DNA of 47,621 nucleotides from JBMORL01 sp049322335 (GTDB lineage: Bacteria; Bacteroidota; Bacteroidia; Flavobacteriales_D; UBA2798): NCBI GenBank assembly GCA_049322335.1, contig JBMORL010000124.1, positions 1 to 47,621 on the forward strand. Direction: 5' to 3'. Made by a program: the position numbers and the translations under genes. The notes below the pieces were generated by a model. The model worked only from the letters and a program-made list of their open reading frames with translations, had not been told where the DNA came from and searched no databases. Below are positions 17,111 to 25,315 of the stretch, in pieces (the stretch's first letter is position 1; each line of letters begins with the position of its first letter).

Positions 17111-20104
17111 ATGAAAATGATCTTTACCACCATTCTTGCTGTTTTAACCTTTTCTTCCTTTGCCGGGGGAAATGTGCATAGCAGCAAAAGCCCCTATGAA
17201 AAAACGTTTTATCCGTGGACAGCATGGATGCCCGATCTGCAATACCAGGCTGAGCTCCGCGAATCGCATGCCTGGCAGAAATTTCTGCAGGATCATGGTG
17301 ACTGGTGGGTGCTTTTTAATGAAGAAAACCGCAAGCCACACCGTGCAACCGGAACACCTATCCAGGTATCAGGAGCTACTCCCGAACTGGCGGCACGTAA
17401 TTTTATCAGCAACTATCTTCAAAATTTCAAAATACCCGAAAATGAACTGGTCCTTACGGGGGTAACCACCACCGAAAAATATCATTACGTGAATTTTGGC
17501 CAGGTACACAACGGGCTTAAAGTTTTACAAAGCAAATTAACCGTTCGTCTCACACCCGGAAATAAAGTGGTGTTGTTTGGTGCTGATGTGTATCACGATA
17601 TTAATATCAGTACATCTCCGTCACTAAATACCAATGCCGCTCAAACGGCCGCAATGTCGGGAATCAACGAAACCATTCTGTCGGCTGATGTAGCCAGTGA
17701 GTTGTTCATTTTACCGGTTCCCGAAAATAAAGCATATATCTACAAACTCGTTTACCAGGTGAATGTAAAAACCATAGATGCTGATATGATTCCATCTGAT
17801 TTTTATACACTGATAGATGCTGTTACGGGTGATGTGGTGTATCGCCAGAATATGGTGAAACATTTTTCGCATAAGGAAGAAGGTAAAAAACAACCCGGTG
17901 GAACTATTGATGCACAGGTAAACGGAACAGTTTATCTAACCCATTCCTACGACCCTTCATCGGTTCAGCCAATGCCCAATATGAATCTTTCTATCGGAGC
18001 CAGCAATTATGTAACAGACGGAACCGGGTTTGTGGCTACAACCAATATGGGCCCGGCTACAGTAAATTTCGAATTGGCCGGACTTTGGTCTACCGTAGAA
18101 ACCAACGGAGTGATGCCCACGATGAGCGCCACACTTAACGGAGGGGCCAACACCGTTAGTTTTGATACAGATGCCAATATCAGGGAGCTTTCAGCTTTCT
18201 ACCACGTGAATATCGTTCACGACCATCATAAATCCTATATGCCAACTTTCACCGGAATGGATTTTTCGTTGCCAACAAACGTTGATGTAGCTGGAACCTG
18301 TAATGCTTTTTATGACGGGTCTTCCATTAATTTCTACGCCCAGGGTGGCGGATGTACTTCTTTTGCTACTGTTGCAGATGTAGTATATCACGAATACGGA
18401 CACGGAATAAATGATAATTATTACAGCGACCAGGGAAGCTTTTTTATTAATGGAGCCATGGGCGAGGGATACGCTGATTTCTGGGCTTATTCTATTACAG
18501 AAAACGCTGTGCTGGGATATGGAACAGATGCAGCAGTGGTAACTGATTTTATCCGCAGATATGATGAGAACAGGAAAGTGTATCCCATTCATATTGTGGG
18601 CGAAGTTCATGCGGATGGAGAAATTATTGCCGGTGCATGGTGGGACACTTACCTTAACCTCGGAAGTGATATGAATGCCACCACACTTTTGTTTGTGGAA
18701 GCCTACGCAGGTTTACAGGCTACAGCAATGAATGGAAATGAAGGTACTGCTTTTACCGATGTGCTCATTGATGCGCTTTTGGCCGATGATATTGATGCCA
18801 ATATTCTTAACGGAACGCCTAATGGACAGCAAATCGTAGATGCATTCGACCTGCATGGAATTCACCTTATTTCAAATGCCACACTCGCTCATAACCCGGT
18901 ACTCACTTCAGCAGGAGCGGCCAACATTCCCGTTAATGCGACACTCAATCTCAACTTTCCCTATACCAATTACCTGAGTGCTGTAAAATGTTTCTATCGC
19001 TTAAACAGCAGCCCAACCTGGAATAATCTTCCGATGACAAACGTTTCGGGAAACAACTATACAGTAGATTTGCCCGCACAACCTAACGGAACGGTGATTG
19101 CTTATTATGTGGGAGCAGAAGATATTAATGGATTTTTATCAGCAGTAATTCCAAGAGGTGCCGATCAGCCCGACCCCAATCTTCCGCATTATTGCATGGT
19201 AGGATATGATTTGGAAGGAACAGATGATGGCTCTGACTTTTTCCAGGATTTTGGTAACTGGACTACCGGCCTTCCGTCTGATAACAATACTACAGGAGAC
19301 TGGACCTTCGGAATTCCTACAGGATCATACAGCGATGTTGGTCCACCCATTGATACAAGCACTTGTGTTCAACCGTATTATCAACACACGCCCGGAGGAT
19401 CTTTCTGCTGGTTTACCGGAAATGCACCTAATGCAAATGATGGTTTGGGTACAAATGACGTGGATGCAGGACACACTACTTTGGTGTCGCCTGTTATCGA
19501 CATGACAGCCTATACCAATCCAACTATCACTTATTTCCGCTGGTATACCAATAATCCGCCTTCCGGTGCCAATCCCAATGCTGACTGGTGGCAGGTGTAT
19601 ATTTCCAACAACGGTTCAACATGGGTGCCGGTTGAAAATACCAAATCTTCAGAGCTGGAATGGAGAAGAATGGCTTTCAGAGTAGCCGATTATGTAACTC
19701 CAACAACAACCGTATCGGTGAAGTTTATTGCTTCAGATAGTACGCGCCTTGGCCAAAACCTCGATGGAGGAAGTTTGATTGAAGCAGCTGTTGACGATTT
19801 CCAGTTGTGGGACAATACGATTACTTCAGTGGACGAATTGATGGAAAACGTGGCATTACTTACCATGTATCCCAACCCGGCTGCCGATATGATTGTACTC
19901 AATTTTGAAGCCGCAGAAAATTCGGTATGGAATGCAGAAGTATTTGATGTGGCCGGAAAACTGGTGAAAACAGTAGCGTTGCAGGTAAATAAAGGACAAA
20001 ACAATACCACTGTTAGTATCCGCGATCTGGATGCCGGTTCTTACACTGTAAGAGTATCCGCAGGAAATACCTCTATGAGCAGGCCTTTGGTGATTGTTCG
20101 TTAA
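17111..20104 (+). CDS. Secreted zinc metalloprotease (M36/fungalysin-like) with T9SS type A tail
   Basis: 997 residues. A signal peptide (MKMIFTTILAVLTFSSFAGG) is followed by an FTP-type propeptide (ATPELAARNFISNYLQNF, then a YHYVNFGQVHNGLKV stretch). The catalytic domain has the gluzincin motif HEYGHG at about residues 427-432 and a third ligand in GEGYADFW (Glu about 452). After the protease come a short Ig/beta-sandwich-like part, a jelly-roll-like region (WTFGIPTGSYSD, WYTNNPPSGANPN) and a sorting domain (MYPNPAAD, FDVAGKLVKTV, LDAGSYTVRV). It should be a cell-surface or released peptidase exported via the T9SS. A strong terminator follows, so it is not co-transcribed with the sulfotransferase locus. 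Confidence 0.92.
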   Translation: MKMIFTTILAVLTFSSFAGGNVHSSKSPYEKTFYPWTAWMPDLQYQAELRESHAWQKFLQDHGDWWVLFNEENRKPHRATGTPIQVSGATPELAARNFISNYLQNFKIPENELVLTGVTTTEKYHYVNFGQVHNGLKVLQSKLTVRLTPGNKVVLFGADVYHDINISTSPSLNTNAAQTAAMSGINETILSADVASELFILPVPENKAYIYKLVYQVNVKTIDADMIPSDFYTLIDAVTGDVVYRQNMVKHFSHKEEGKKQPGGTIDAQVNGTVYLTHSYDPSSVQPMPNMNLSIGASNYVTDGTGFVATTNMGPATVNFELAGLWSTVETNGVMPTMSATLNGGANTVSFDTDANIRELSAFYHVNIVHDHHKSYMPTFTGMDFSLPTNVDVAGTCNAFYDGSSINFYAQGGGCTSFATVADVVYHEYGHGINDNYYSDQGSFFINGAMGEGYADFWAYSITENAVLGYGTDAAVVTDFIRRYDENRKVYPIHIVGEVHADGEIIAGAWWDTYLNLGSDMNATTLLFVEAYAGLQATAMNGNEGTAFTDVLIDALLADDIDANILNGTPNGQQIVDAFDLHGIHLISNATLAHNPVLTSAGAANIPVNATLNLNFPYTNYLSAVKCFYRLNSSPTWNNLPMTNVSGNNYTVDLPAQPNGTVIAYYVGAEDINGFLSAVIPRGADQPDPNLPHYCMVGYDLEGTDDGSDFFQDFGNWTTGLPSDNNTTGDWTFGIPTGSYSDVGPPIDTSTCVQPYYQHTPGGSFCWFTGNAPNANDGLGTNDVDAGHTTLVSPVIDMTAYTNPTITYFRWYTNNPPSGANPNADWWQVYISNNGSTWVPVENTKSSELEWRRMAFRVADYVTPTTTVSVKFIASDSTRLGQNLDGGSLIEAAVDDFQLWDNTITSVDELMENVALLTMYPNPAADMIVLNFEAAENSVWNAEVFDVAGKLVKTVALQVNKGQNNTTVSIRDLDAGSYTVRVSAGNTSMSRPLVIVR

Positions 20105-20122
20105 AATATCCTCTCTATGTAG

Positions 20123-20156
20123 AAAAATGCAGTGTCAAAAGGCACTGCATTTTTTG
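20123..20156 (+). terminator. Rho-independent terminator after the metalloprotease
   Basis: A 12-bp stem (AAAAATGCAGTG at 20123-20134 with 20143-20154), 8-base loop, T-run. It separates the protease gene from the fusion-enzyme locus. Confidence 0.92.
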
Positions 20157-20187
20157 TTTTCATAAGAAAATCCGCCTTCAATATTCC

Positions 20188-20195
20188 TATCTTTG
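20188..20195 (+). promoter_or_regulatory. -7 promoter box of the sulfotransferase/cargo locus
   Basis: TATCTTTG is a perfect TAnnTTTG match, 17 bases before ATG 20213 and downstream of the terminator. A TTTG lies upstream, but its spacing is longer than usual. Confidence 0.6.
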
Positions 20196-20212
20196 CAGAA
20201 ATAATTCAATCT

Positions 20213-20395
20213 ATGAGCGAACCGAAAAATAAAAACCTTAAACCGGGTGATGTATACGAAATTCCCGTGGAAGGTTCATTGGGACTGCTGGCGCTGGGCT
20301 ATCGTGGTGTACAGGCATGGAGAAAAGTGAGAAACGAAGCAATCAAAAAAGAAAAGGAAAAAAAAGAGCAGGGAAACGATAAAGGAGAAAAGTAA
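20213..20395 (+). CDS. Small conserved-looking protein with a PEP-CTERM-like segment
   Basis: 60 residues from ATG 20213; the longer frame to 20132 starts inside the upstream terminator and was rejected. Sequence order: a polar N-terminus (KNLKPGDVYE), then IPVEGSLGLLALGYRGVQAW, then basic RKVRNEAIKKEKEKKEQ. The central stretch resembles a PEP-CTERM signal (Pro/Glu, Gly-rich hydrophobic run, Arg cluster), but the hydrophobic part is short and about 20 charged residues follow, so it is not an ordinary exosortase signal. It may instead be an amphipathic membrane-contact helix. Its stop is one base from the start of the large fusion gene and a purine-rich AAAGGAGAAAAG ribosome-binding-like stretch precedes that start, so the two are surely co-expressed. 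Confidence 0.75.
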   Translation: MSEPKNKNLKPGDVYEIPVEGSLGLLALGYRGVQAWRKVRNEAIKKEKEKKEQGNDKGEK

Positions 20396-20396
20396 T

Positions 20397-22955
20397 ATGC
20401 AAAAGAAAAAAGTGCTGGTGATTGGCTGGGATGCCTGCGAATGGAAAGTGGTTAACGAACTGATCGGAAAAGGGCTGATGCCCACACTGAAAAAATTTCT
20501 TGAAGAAGGAACCAGCGGAAAAATTGCCACTCTTGAACCACCGCTTTCTCCTATGCTTTGGACATCCATTGCCACGGGAAAAAGAGCAGAGGTACATGGA
20601 ATAACGGGATTTACAGAACCTGATCCCGATCCCAACAGCAAAACCGGAATTCGTCCCGTTCTTGTAACCTCCAGAAAAGTAAAAGCGATATGGAATATTC
20701 TTAACCAGGAAGGATATAAAAGTAATGTAGTAGGATGGTGGCCATCTCATCCCGCTGAACCCATCAATGGATGTATGGTTTCTAATTTCTACCAGTTGGC
20801 TAAAGAAAAAGATAAAACAAAATGGGGCCTGATAGACGGAACTATTCATCCTGAAAAACTGATCACAGAATTATCACCGCTCAGAGTACATTTTAATGAA
20901 TTGACAGGCGCAATTCTTAAAAATTTTATTCCTCTTGCTGATAATGTCGATCAGGATAAGGATAAAGGATTGGTGCATATAGCCAACACATTGGCTCAAA
21001 CCTGTTCCATTCACAATGCAGCTACATATCTGATGGAACATGAACCCTGGGATTTTATGGCAGTTTATTATGACGGAATTGACCACTTTTCTCATTCTGC
21101 GATGAAGTTTCACCCTCCTAAAAGAGATTTTATTGATGCTGAAAAATTTGAAATTTATAAGGATGTGGTAACAAGTGCTTACAGGTTTCATGATATGATG
21201 CTGGAAAGATTATTGGAACTCGCAGGTAAAGAAACTACGGTAATGATAATTTCCGATCACGGGTTTCATCCCGATCATTTGCGGCCTAAATTCATTCCAC
21301 ACGAACCCTCGGGACCCACTTACGAGCATTCACCTTATGGTTTTTTTGCGGTGAAAGGCCCGGGTATAGCTGAAAATAAAAAAATTTATGGAGGATCAGT
21401 TATTGATATTACCCCCACAATCCTTACTCTTTATGATTTGCCAGTTGGAAATGATATGATAGGAAAACCATTGATAGATATTTTCGAAAGTACTAAACAC
21501 CCGGAGTATATTCCTTCATGGGAAAAGGTGGATGGTAACCATGGAATGCATGCTTCCAATAAATTGAGAGATCCTTTTGAAGAACAGGAAGCCATGAATC
21601 AGCTGATTGAACTTGGGTATATAGATAAGCCCGATACTGATAAATCAAAAAATATAAAAACAGCAATTGATGAGTCGAATTATAACCTGGCAAGAGGTTT
21701 TGTACATACCTTCCGTTATGAAGAGGCCATTCCCCTGTTGCAGGAACTATGTGAATCCAATAAATATGAACCCAGATTTTCTCTTCGCCTGTTTAGTTGT
21801 TACCTGCAGAAAGGAATGTTTAAAGAGAGTGATGAATTACTAAGAAAAATTCAATCGTCATATCCTGATAAATATATACCTGGCCTGGATGTCAGCGAAG
21901 GGTTGCTCGAAATGTCCAGAAACAATACTATACGGGCAAAGGAACTATTTGAAAAAGTTTTGTCTAAAACCTCCGGATCGCCAACTACATTGGTTTATAT
22001 GGGGCAATCATTTTACCGCAGGTATCTTTTTAAGGAAGCAGAAGAATATTACAGCAAGGCATTATTGCTTGACCCTCAAAACGTTTTTGCCATGGAGGGA
22101 ATGGCAAATGTTTTATATAAAACAGGCAGAGATGAACAGGCGTTGGATATGTTAATGGAACTCATTGATAACATGTATTATTTCCCCTGGGCTCATGCAT
22201 TAATAGGTGAAATTCTGTTTAAATCAGGTTATTTTATCGAAGCCTCTAATGCGTTTGAATTGGCGGTTTCTATGAATCAAAAAGATTTGCGAAGCAGAAA
22301 AAGACTGGTAGAAATGTATTCATCGCAGATAAAAAATGAGCAGAGATTATTGGTCCATCTGACTGAAATCAAAAAACAGGTGAGAGGCGAAATTATTATT
22401 GTCACAGGTTTGCCAAGAAGTGGAACATCCATGATTATGCAAATGCTGAGAAAAGCAGGAATTGACCTTTTAACCGACAATATAAAAGTTGCTGATCAGT
22501 TTAACCCTCATGGCTATTTTGAATTCTCACAGTCTCAAACCCTTTCGTATGATAAATCATGGCTATCCGATGCCGTAGGAAAGGCTGTAAAAATACCCCC
22601 GGGATTGATTGAATATCTACCTGAATATTATGATTATAGGATAATTTATATAAAAAGAAACTTTAATGAAATTCTTAAATCATGTCTTAAAACCAAGCAT
22701 GGATTGAACGATAATTTTTTAAACTCTTTCCCTGTCCGGCTCGCTGAAACATTTAGCGTTTACGATAAGATTGTAAATCAACTAATTGAAAATAAACCGA
22801 TGGCAAATATTGTTAAACTAGATTACAACCGGTTTTTTACAAGTAAAGAGGCATCTGTACTCGAATTGGTAAATTTCCTAGGACAAGGTAACATACAAGA
22901 ACTGGCCGAAGTAACCGATGAAAACCTTTATCAAACAAAAATCGTGAATAATTAA
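20397..22955 (+). CDS. Fusion enzyme 1: alkaline-phosphatase/NPP domain, TPR, sulfotransferase
   Basis: 852 residues, no signal peptide, so cytoplasmic. Residues 1-390 are a type I phosphodiesterase/nucleotide pyrophosphatase-like domain of the alkaline phosphatase superfamily: metal Asp in IGWDA (D12), nucleophile probably Ser51 in PPLSPMLWTSIATG, HGI (67-69), YYDGIDHFSH (224-233), SDHGFHPDH (286-294) and EHSPYG (310-315). The motif GWWPSHPAEPINGC is shared with the two paralogues. Residues 430-650 are TPR-like helix pairs. Residues 665-852 are a sulfotransferase with the PAPS 5'-phosphosulfate loop TGLPRSGTSMIMQML and a 3'-phosphate region around IKRNFNEILKS. The reaction predicted is transfer of sulfate from PAPS to an unknown acceptor; the phosphodiesterase substrate is also unknown. 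Confidence 0.88.
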   Translation: MQKKKVLVIGWDACEWKVVNELIGKGLMPTLKKFLEEGTSGKIATLEPPLSPMLWTSIATGKRAEVHGITGFTEPDPDPNSKTGIRPVLVTSRKVKAIWNILNQEGYKSNVVGWWPSHPAEPINGCMVSNFYQLAKEKDKTKWGLIDGTIHPEKLITELSPLRVHFNELTGAILKNFIPLADNVDQDKDKGLVHIANTLAQTCSIHNAATYLMEHEPWDFMAVYYDGIDHFSHSAMKFHPPKRDFIDAEKFEIYKDVVTSAYRFHDMMLERLLELAGKETTVMIISDHGFHPDHLRPKFIPHEPSGPTYEHSPYGFFAVKGPGIAENKKIYGGSVIDITPTILTLYDLPVGNDMIGKPLIDIFESTKHPEYIPSWEKVDGNHGMHASNKLRDPFEEQEAMNQLIELGYIDKPDTDKSKNIKTAIDESNYNLARGFVHTFRYEEAIPLLQELCESNKYEPRFSLRLFSCYLQKGMFKESDELLRKIQSSYPDKYIPGLDVSEGLLEMSRNNTIRAKELFEKVLSKTSGSPTTLVYMGQSFYRRYLFKEAEEYYSKALLLDPQNVFAMEGMANVLYKTGRDEQALDMLMELIDNMYYFPWAHALIGEILFKSGYFIEASNAFELAVSMNQKDLRSRKRLVEMYSSQIKNEQRLLVHLTEIKKQVRGEIIIVTGLPRSGTSMIMQMLRKAGIDLLTDNIKVADQFNPHGYFEFSQSQTLSYDKSWLSDAVGKAVKIPPGLIEYLPEYYDYRIIYIKRNFNEILKSCLKTKHGLNDNFLNSFPVRLAETFSVYDKIVNQLIENKPMANIVKLDYNRFFTSKEASVLELVNFLGQGNIQELAEVTDENLYQTKIVNN

Positions 22956-22990
22956 TTACGATCATTTAAAGAATAGTGCTTAAAATGTAG

Positions 22991-22998
22991 TAAATTCG
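22991..22998 (+). promoter_or_regulatory. -7 promoter box before cargo 1
   Basis: TAAATTCG, one base from TAnnTTTG, 25 bases before ATG 23024. The same TAnnTTCG form occurs before cargo 3 and before ispE. Confidence 0.45.
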
Positions 22999-23023
22999 CC
23001 ATCATCAAAACGTTTTGAAAACT

Positions 23024-23854
23024 ATGAAGAAAAATTTTACTCCCAAATTTGAAAAAAAACTTGCTCGCTATACAGCCGTAGCAGGTACAGTGCTCGCTGC
23101 CGGATCAGCAAATGCACAGATTACTTACTATGATATCAATCCGGATATCACTTTAGCAAACGCTACCGCAGCTATAGACATTACAGGAGATTCCAACGCG
23201 GATTATTTTTTCGCTGACACTCTGATGAATGGCGCATGGTATGCTATAGCTACTCCAATCGGAACCCAGGCTTTGGCAGGAAATACTGGTGGAACAGGTC
23301 CATATGAATATCCTTTCAAGTTGGCTCTCAATGCCACTATTGATAATACCCTGAGTTGGATTGCAGGTGGTTCAGGTATTCAGGGTTCGTTAGCACTAAA
23401 TGCCAACAGCACTTTTCCTTTCTCCGGCTCACATTGGCAAAACGATGCTACTGATGGTTACCTCGGTGCACGTGTTGATATTCTTGGACAAACCTATTAT
23501 GGCTGGATACGTGTGTCAGTTGCTGCAAATACCCAATCTATGATCATCAAAGATCTTGGACTGAATATGACCGCAAACGGCCCGATTAATGCCGGACAGA
23601 TGCCCGCCTCGGTTTCCGAGAACATAGATGGAAAAGTAACTGTTGTTAATTACGACAACCAGCTGAATATTACTATGCTCGAGACATTGACCAATGGTAA
23701 CCTTACCATCGTTTCTACAACAGGACAGGTTGTTCGCAACACTGCCGTTAACGGAACAACTTCAGTTGATCTCAACGGATTGGCTGCCGGTATCTATACC
23801 GTTAGCCTCCAGTTCAACGAAGGTGTTATGGTTCAGAAAATCATGATCAGGTAA
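23024..23854 (+). CDS. Cargo 1: T9SS-sorted exported protein of the locus family
   Basis: 276 residues from ATG 23024; TTG 23015 is less likely. The N-terminus is unusual but shared by all four cargos: a long basic stretch (KKNFTPKFEKKLARY), a hydrophobic core, and cleavage near ANAQ, followed by ITYYDINPD. A Ca-loop-like GDSNADYFF follows. The conserved middle motif is GYLGARV then YYGWIRVSVAANTQ then IKDLG. The last 75 residues are a type A sorting domain without the usual YPNP start (LTIVSTTGQVV, GLAAGIYTVSLQF, KIMIR). It should be exported by Sec and T9SS. No enzymatic motif is visible. Own promoter and own terminator. Confidence 0.85.
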   Translation: MKKNFTPKFEKKLARYTAVAGTVLAAGSANAQITYYDINPDITLANATAAIDITGDSNADYFFADTLMNGAWYAIATPIGTQALAGNTGGTGPYEYPFKLALNATIDNTLSWIAGGSGIQGSLALNANSTFPFSGSHWQNDATDGYLGARVDILGQTYYGWIRVSVAANTQSMIIKDLGLNMTANGPINAGQMPASVSENIDGKVTVVNYDNQLNITMLETLTNGNLTIVSTTGQVVRNTAVNGTTSVDLNGLAAGIYTVSLQFNEGVMVQKIMIR

Positions 23855-23871
23855 TCGTGTTTCAAATAAAG

Positions 23872-23905
23872 AAAATCCTCCGTTTTTTTACGGGGGATTT
23901 TTTTT
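23872..23905 (+). terminator. Rho-independent terminator after cargo 1
   Basis: AAAATCCTCCG (23872-23882) pairs with CGGGGGATTTT (23891-23901) with one G-T pair, 8-base loop, then a T-run. Cargo 2 begins 23 bases after the T-run. Confidence 0.88.
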
Positions 23906-23927
23906 ATATTTAAATAAAATTAATGGC

Positions 23928-24758
23928 ATGAAACTATCACCGGAATCTGAAAAAAAACTGGCCCGCTATTGCTCTTTTGCTGTAACGGCAGTCACCGCCT
24001 CACAGGCATCCGCACAAATCAGTTATACAGATTTAACACCCGACATCGTGATATCCGATTCTTCCATCTATTTTGACATGGATGGTGACTCCGTAAATGA
24101 TTTTTTCTTTATCGATACAAATTATACAGCCTATAATGTATGGATCGCAGCAGTCTCTCCAATGGATAACTCGCGCGCATTTGCAGGAAATATAGCAGGG
24201 GCTTACGAGTATCCTTTCAAGCTTACACTGGGTACCGTAATTGACGATGGACTAATATGGGTTCCTCAAAACGGATCAAACGTTTTTGGTTCACTGGCGT
24301 TTAATCAAAGCAGCGGTTTTCCGTTTTCAGGTTCATTTTGGGAGAATGATGCTACTGACGGATACCTTGCACTTAAAATTAACATTTCTACTTTCGATTA
24401 TTTCGGATGGGTGCGCCTGAGCGTAGCGGCCAATACACAAAGTCTCACCATCAGGGATTATGCCATACAGCAATCGCCCAATACCGCCATTCCTGCAGGA
24501 CAAACTACAGTGGGAATAAACGAAAACAATCAGCCGGCTGCCGGCATTTCCTGGATAATGAACCAACTGCATATTCAACTTTATCAAACCGGTGATGCCT
24601 CGGTTACTATTTTCGACATCAGCGGAAAAATTGTTCAGAATTTTAATATTTCTTCCTCCGGAAAATTTGATATGACAGCGTTAACCAGCGGAGTTTATAT
24701 TGCCGAAATAACGGGACAGGGATTTCAGCACCGTCAACGATTTGTGATTACGCGATGA
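23928..24758 (+). CDS. Cargo 2: T9SS-sorted exported protein of the locus family
   Basis: 276 residues, closest to cargo 1: basic lead (LSPESEKKLARY), signal ending ASAQ, then ISYTDLTPD, the loop DMDGDSVNDFFFID, ENDATDGYLALKI, YFGWVRLSVAANTQ and IRDYAI. The sorting domain again lacks YPNP (VTIFDISGKIVQN, LTSGVYIAEI). Its TGA overlaps the ATG of the free sulfotransferase (ATGA at 24755-24758), so cargo and sulfotransferase are translationally coupled. This is the tightest cargo-enzyme link in the locus. Cargos 1 and 2 look like a tandem duplication. Confidence 0.87.
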   Translation: MKLSPESEKKLARYCSFAVTAVTASQASAQISYTDLTPDIVISDSSIYFDMDGDSVNDFFFIDTNYTAYNVWIAAVSPMDNSRAFAGNIAGAYEYPFKLTLGTVIDDGLIWVPQNGSNVFGSLAFNQSSGFPFSGSFWENDATDGYLALKINISTFDYFGWVRLSVAANTQSLTIRDYAIQQSPNTAIPAGQTTVGINENNQPAAGISWIMNQLHIQLYQTGDASVTIFDISGKIVQNFNISSSGKFDMTALTSGVYIAEITGQGFQHRQRFVITR

Positions 24759-25315
24759 ACAACGAAATTATCATTGTCTCAGGATTGCCACGAAGTGGCA
24801 CATCCCTGATGATGCAAATGCTGGATGCCGGGGGAATTGAGGCAATGACAGATAAATTACGTACCCCCGATAACAGTAATCCGCAGGGATATTTTGAATA
24901 CGAGCCGGTGAAAAAACTGGCCAGCGATAATTCATGGGTAAAAAATGCCTGTGGAAAATCGGTGAAAGTGATCGCCCAGTTGTTACAATACCTGCCTGAT
25001 GACTTTCAGTATAAAGTGATTTTTATGGAGAGAAACCTGGACGAAGTATTGCGTTCTCAACAGGTGATGCTCGGAAAAGGAAATACTCCCGCACCGGTGG
25101 CTATTGGCGAAGTGTTTAAAAAACAACTTGTAAATGTACAAGCCTGGATGGAAAACAAACCTAACGTTTCGTACATTAAAGCTGTTTACAGTCATATTGT
25201 GGCCGATCCATCATCATTTATAACTGAACTTGAATCTTTTCTCGGAAGGCCGCTTGACCGTGAAAAAATGACACAGGCAGTAAATCCATCCCTATACAGG
25301 AATAAAGTCGGATGA
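24755..25315 (+). CDS. Free-standing sulfotransferase
   Basis: 186 residues, cytoplasmic. It begins with the PAPS-binding loop (IIIVSGLPRSGTSLMMQML), then NPQGYFEYEPVKKL, ACGKSVKVIAQLLQYLP, the 3'-phosphate-binding-type segment MERNLDEVLRSQ, and ends with ESFLGRPLD and VNPSLYRNKV. It is shorter than most sulfotransferases (250-300 residues) and lines up along its whole length with the C-terminal domain of fusion enzymes 1 and 2, most closely fusion 2. It overlaps cargo 2 upstream and fusion 2 downstream by 4 bases each. The predicted reaction is PAPS-dependent sulfation; the acceptor is unknown, with cargo 2 the best contextual candidate. Confidence 0.88.
   Translation: MNNEIIIVSGLPRSGTSLMMQMLDAGGIEAMTDKLRTPDNSNPQGYFEYEPVKKLASDNSWVKNACGKSVKVIAQLLQYLPDDFQYKVIFMERNLDEVLRSQQVMLGKGNTPAPVAIGEVFKKQLVNVQAWMENKPNVSYIKAVYSHIVADPSSFITELESFLGRPLDREKMTQAVNPSLYRNKVG

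Noticed and set aside
15787..20104. Including the FGE-like protein and the metalloprotease in the sulfotransferase/cargo system
   Set aside because: The FGE-like gene is divergent and lacks the second Cys, and a strong terminator separates the protease gene from the locus.
20132..20212. Upstream extension of the 60-residue protein
   Set aside because: The extension begins inside the stem of the metalloprotease terminator and upstream of the promoter box.
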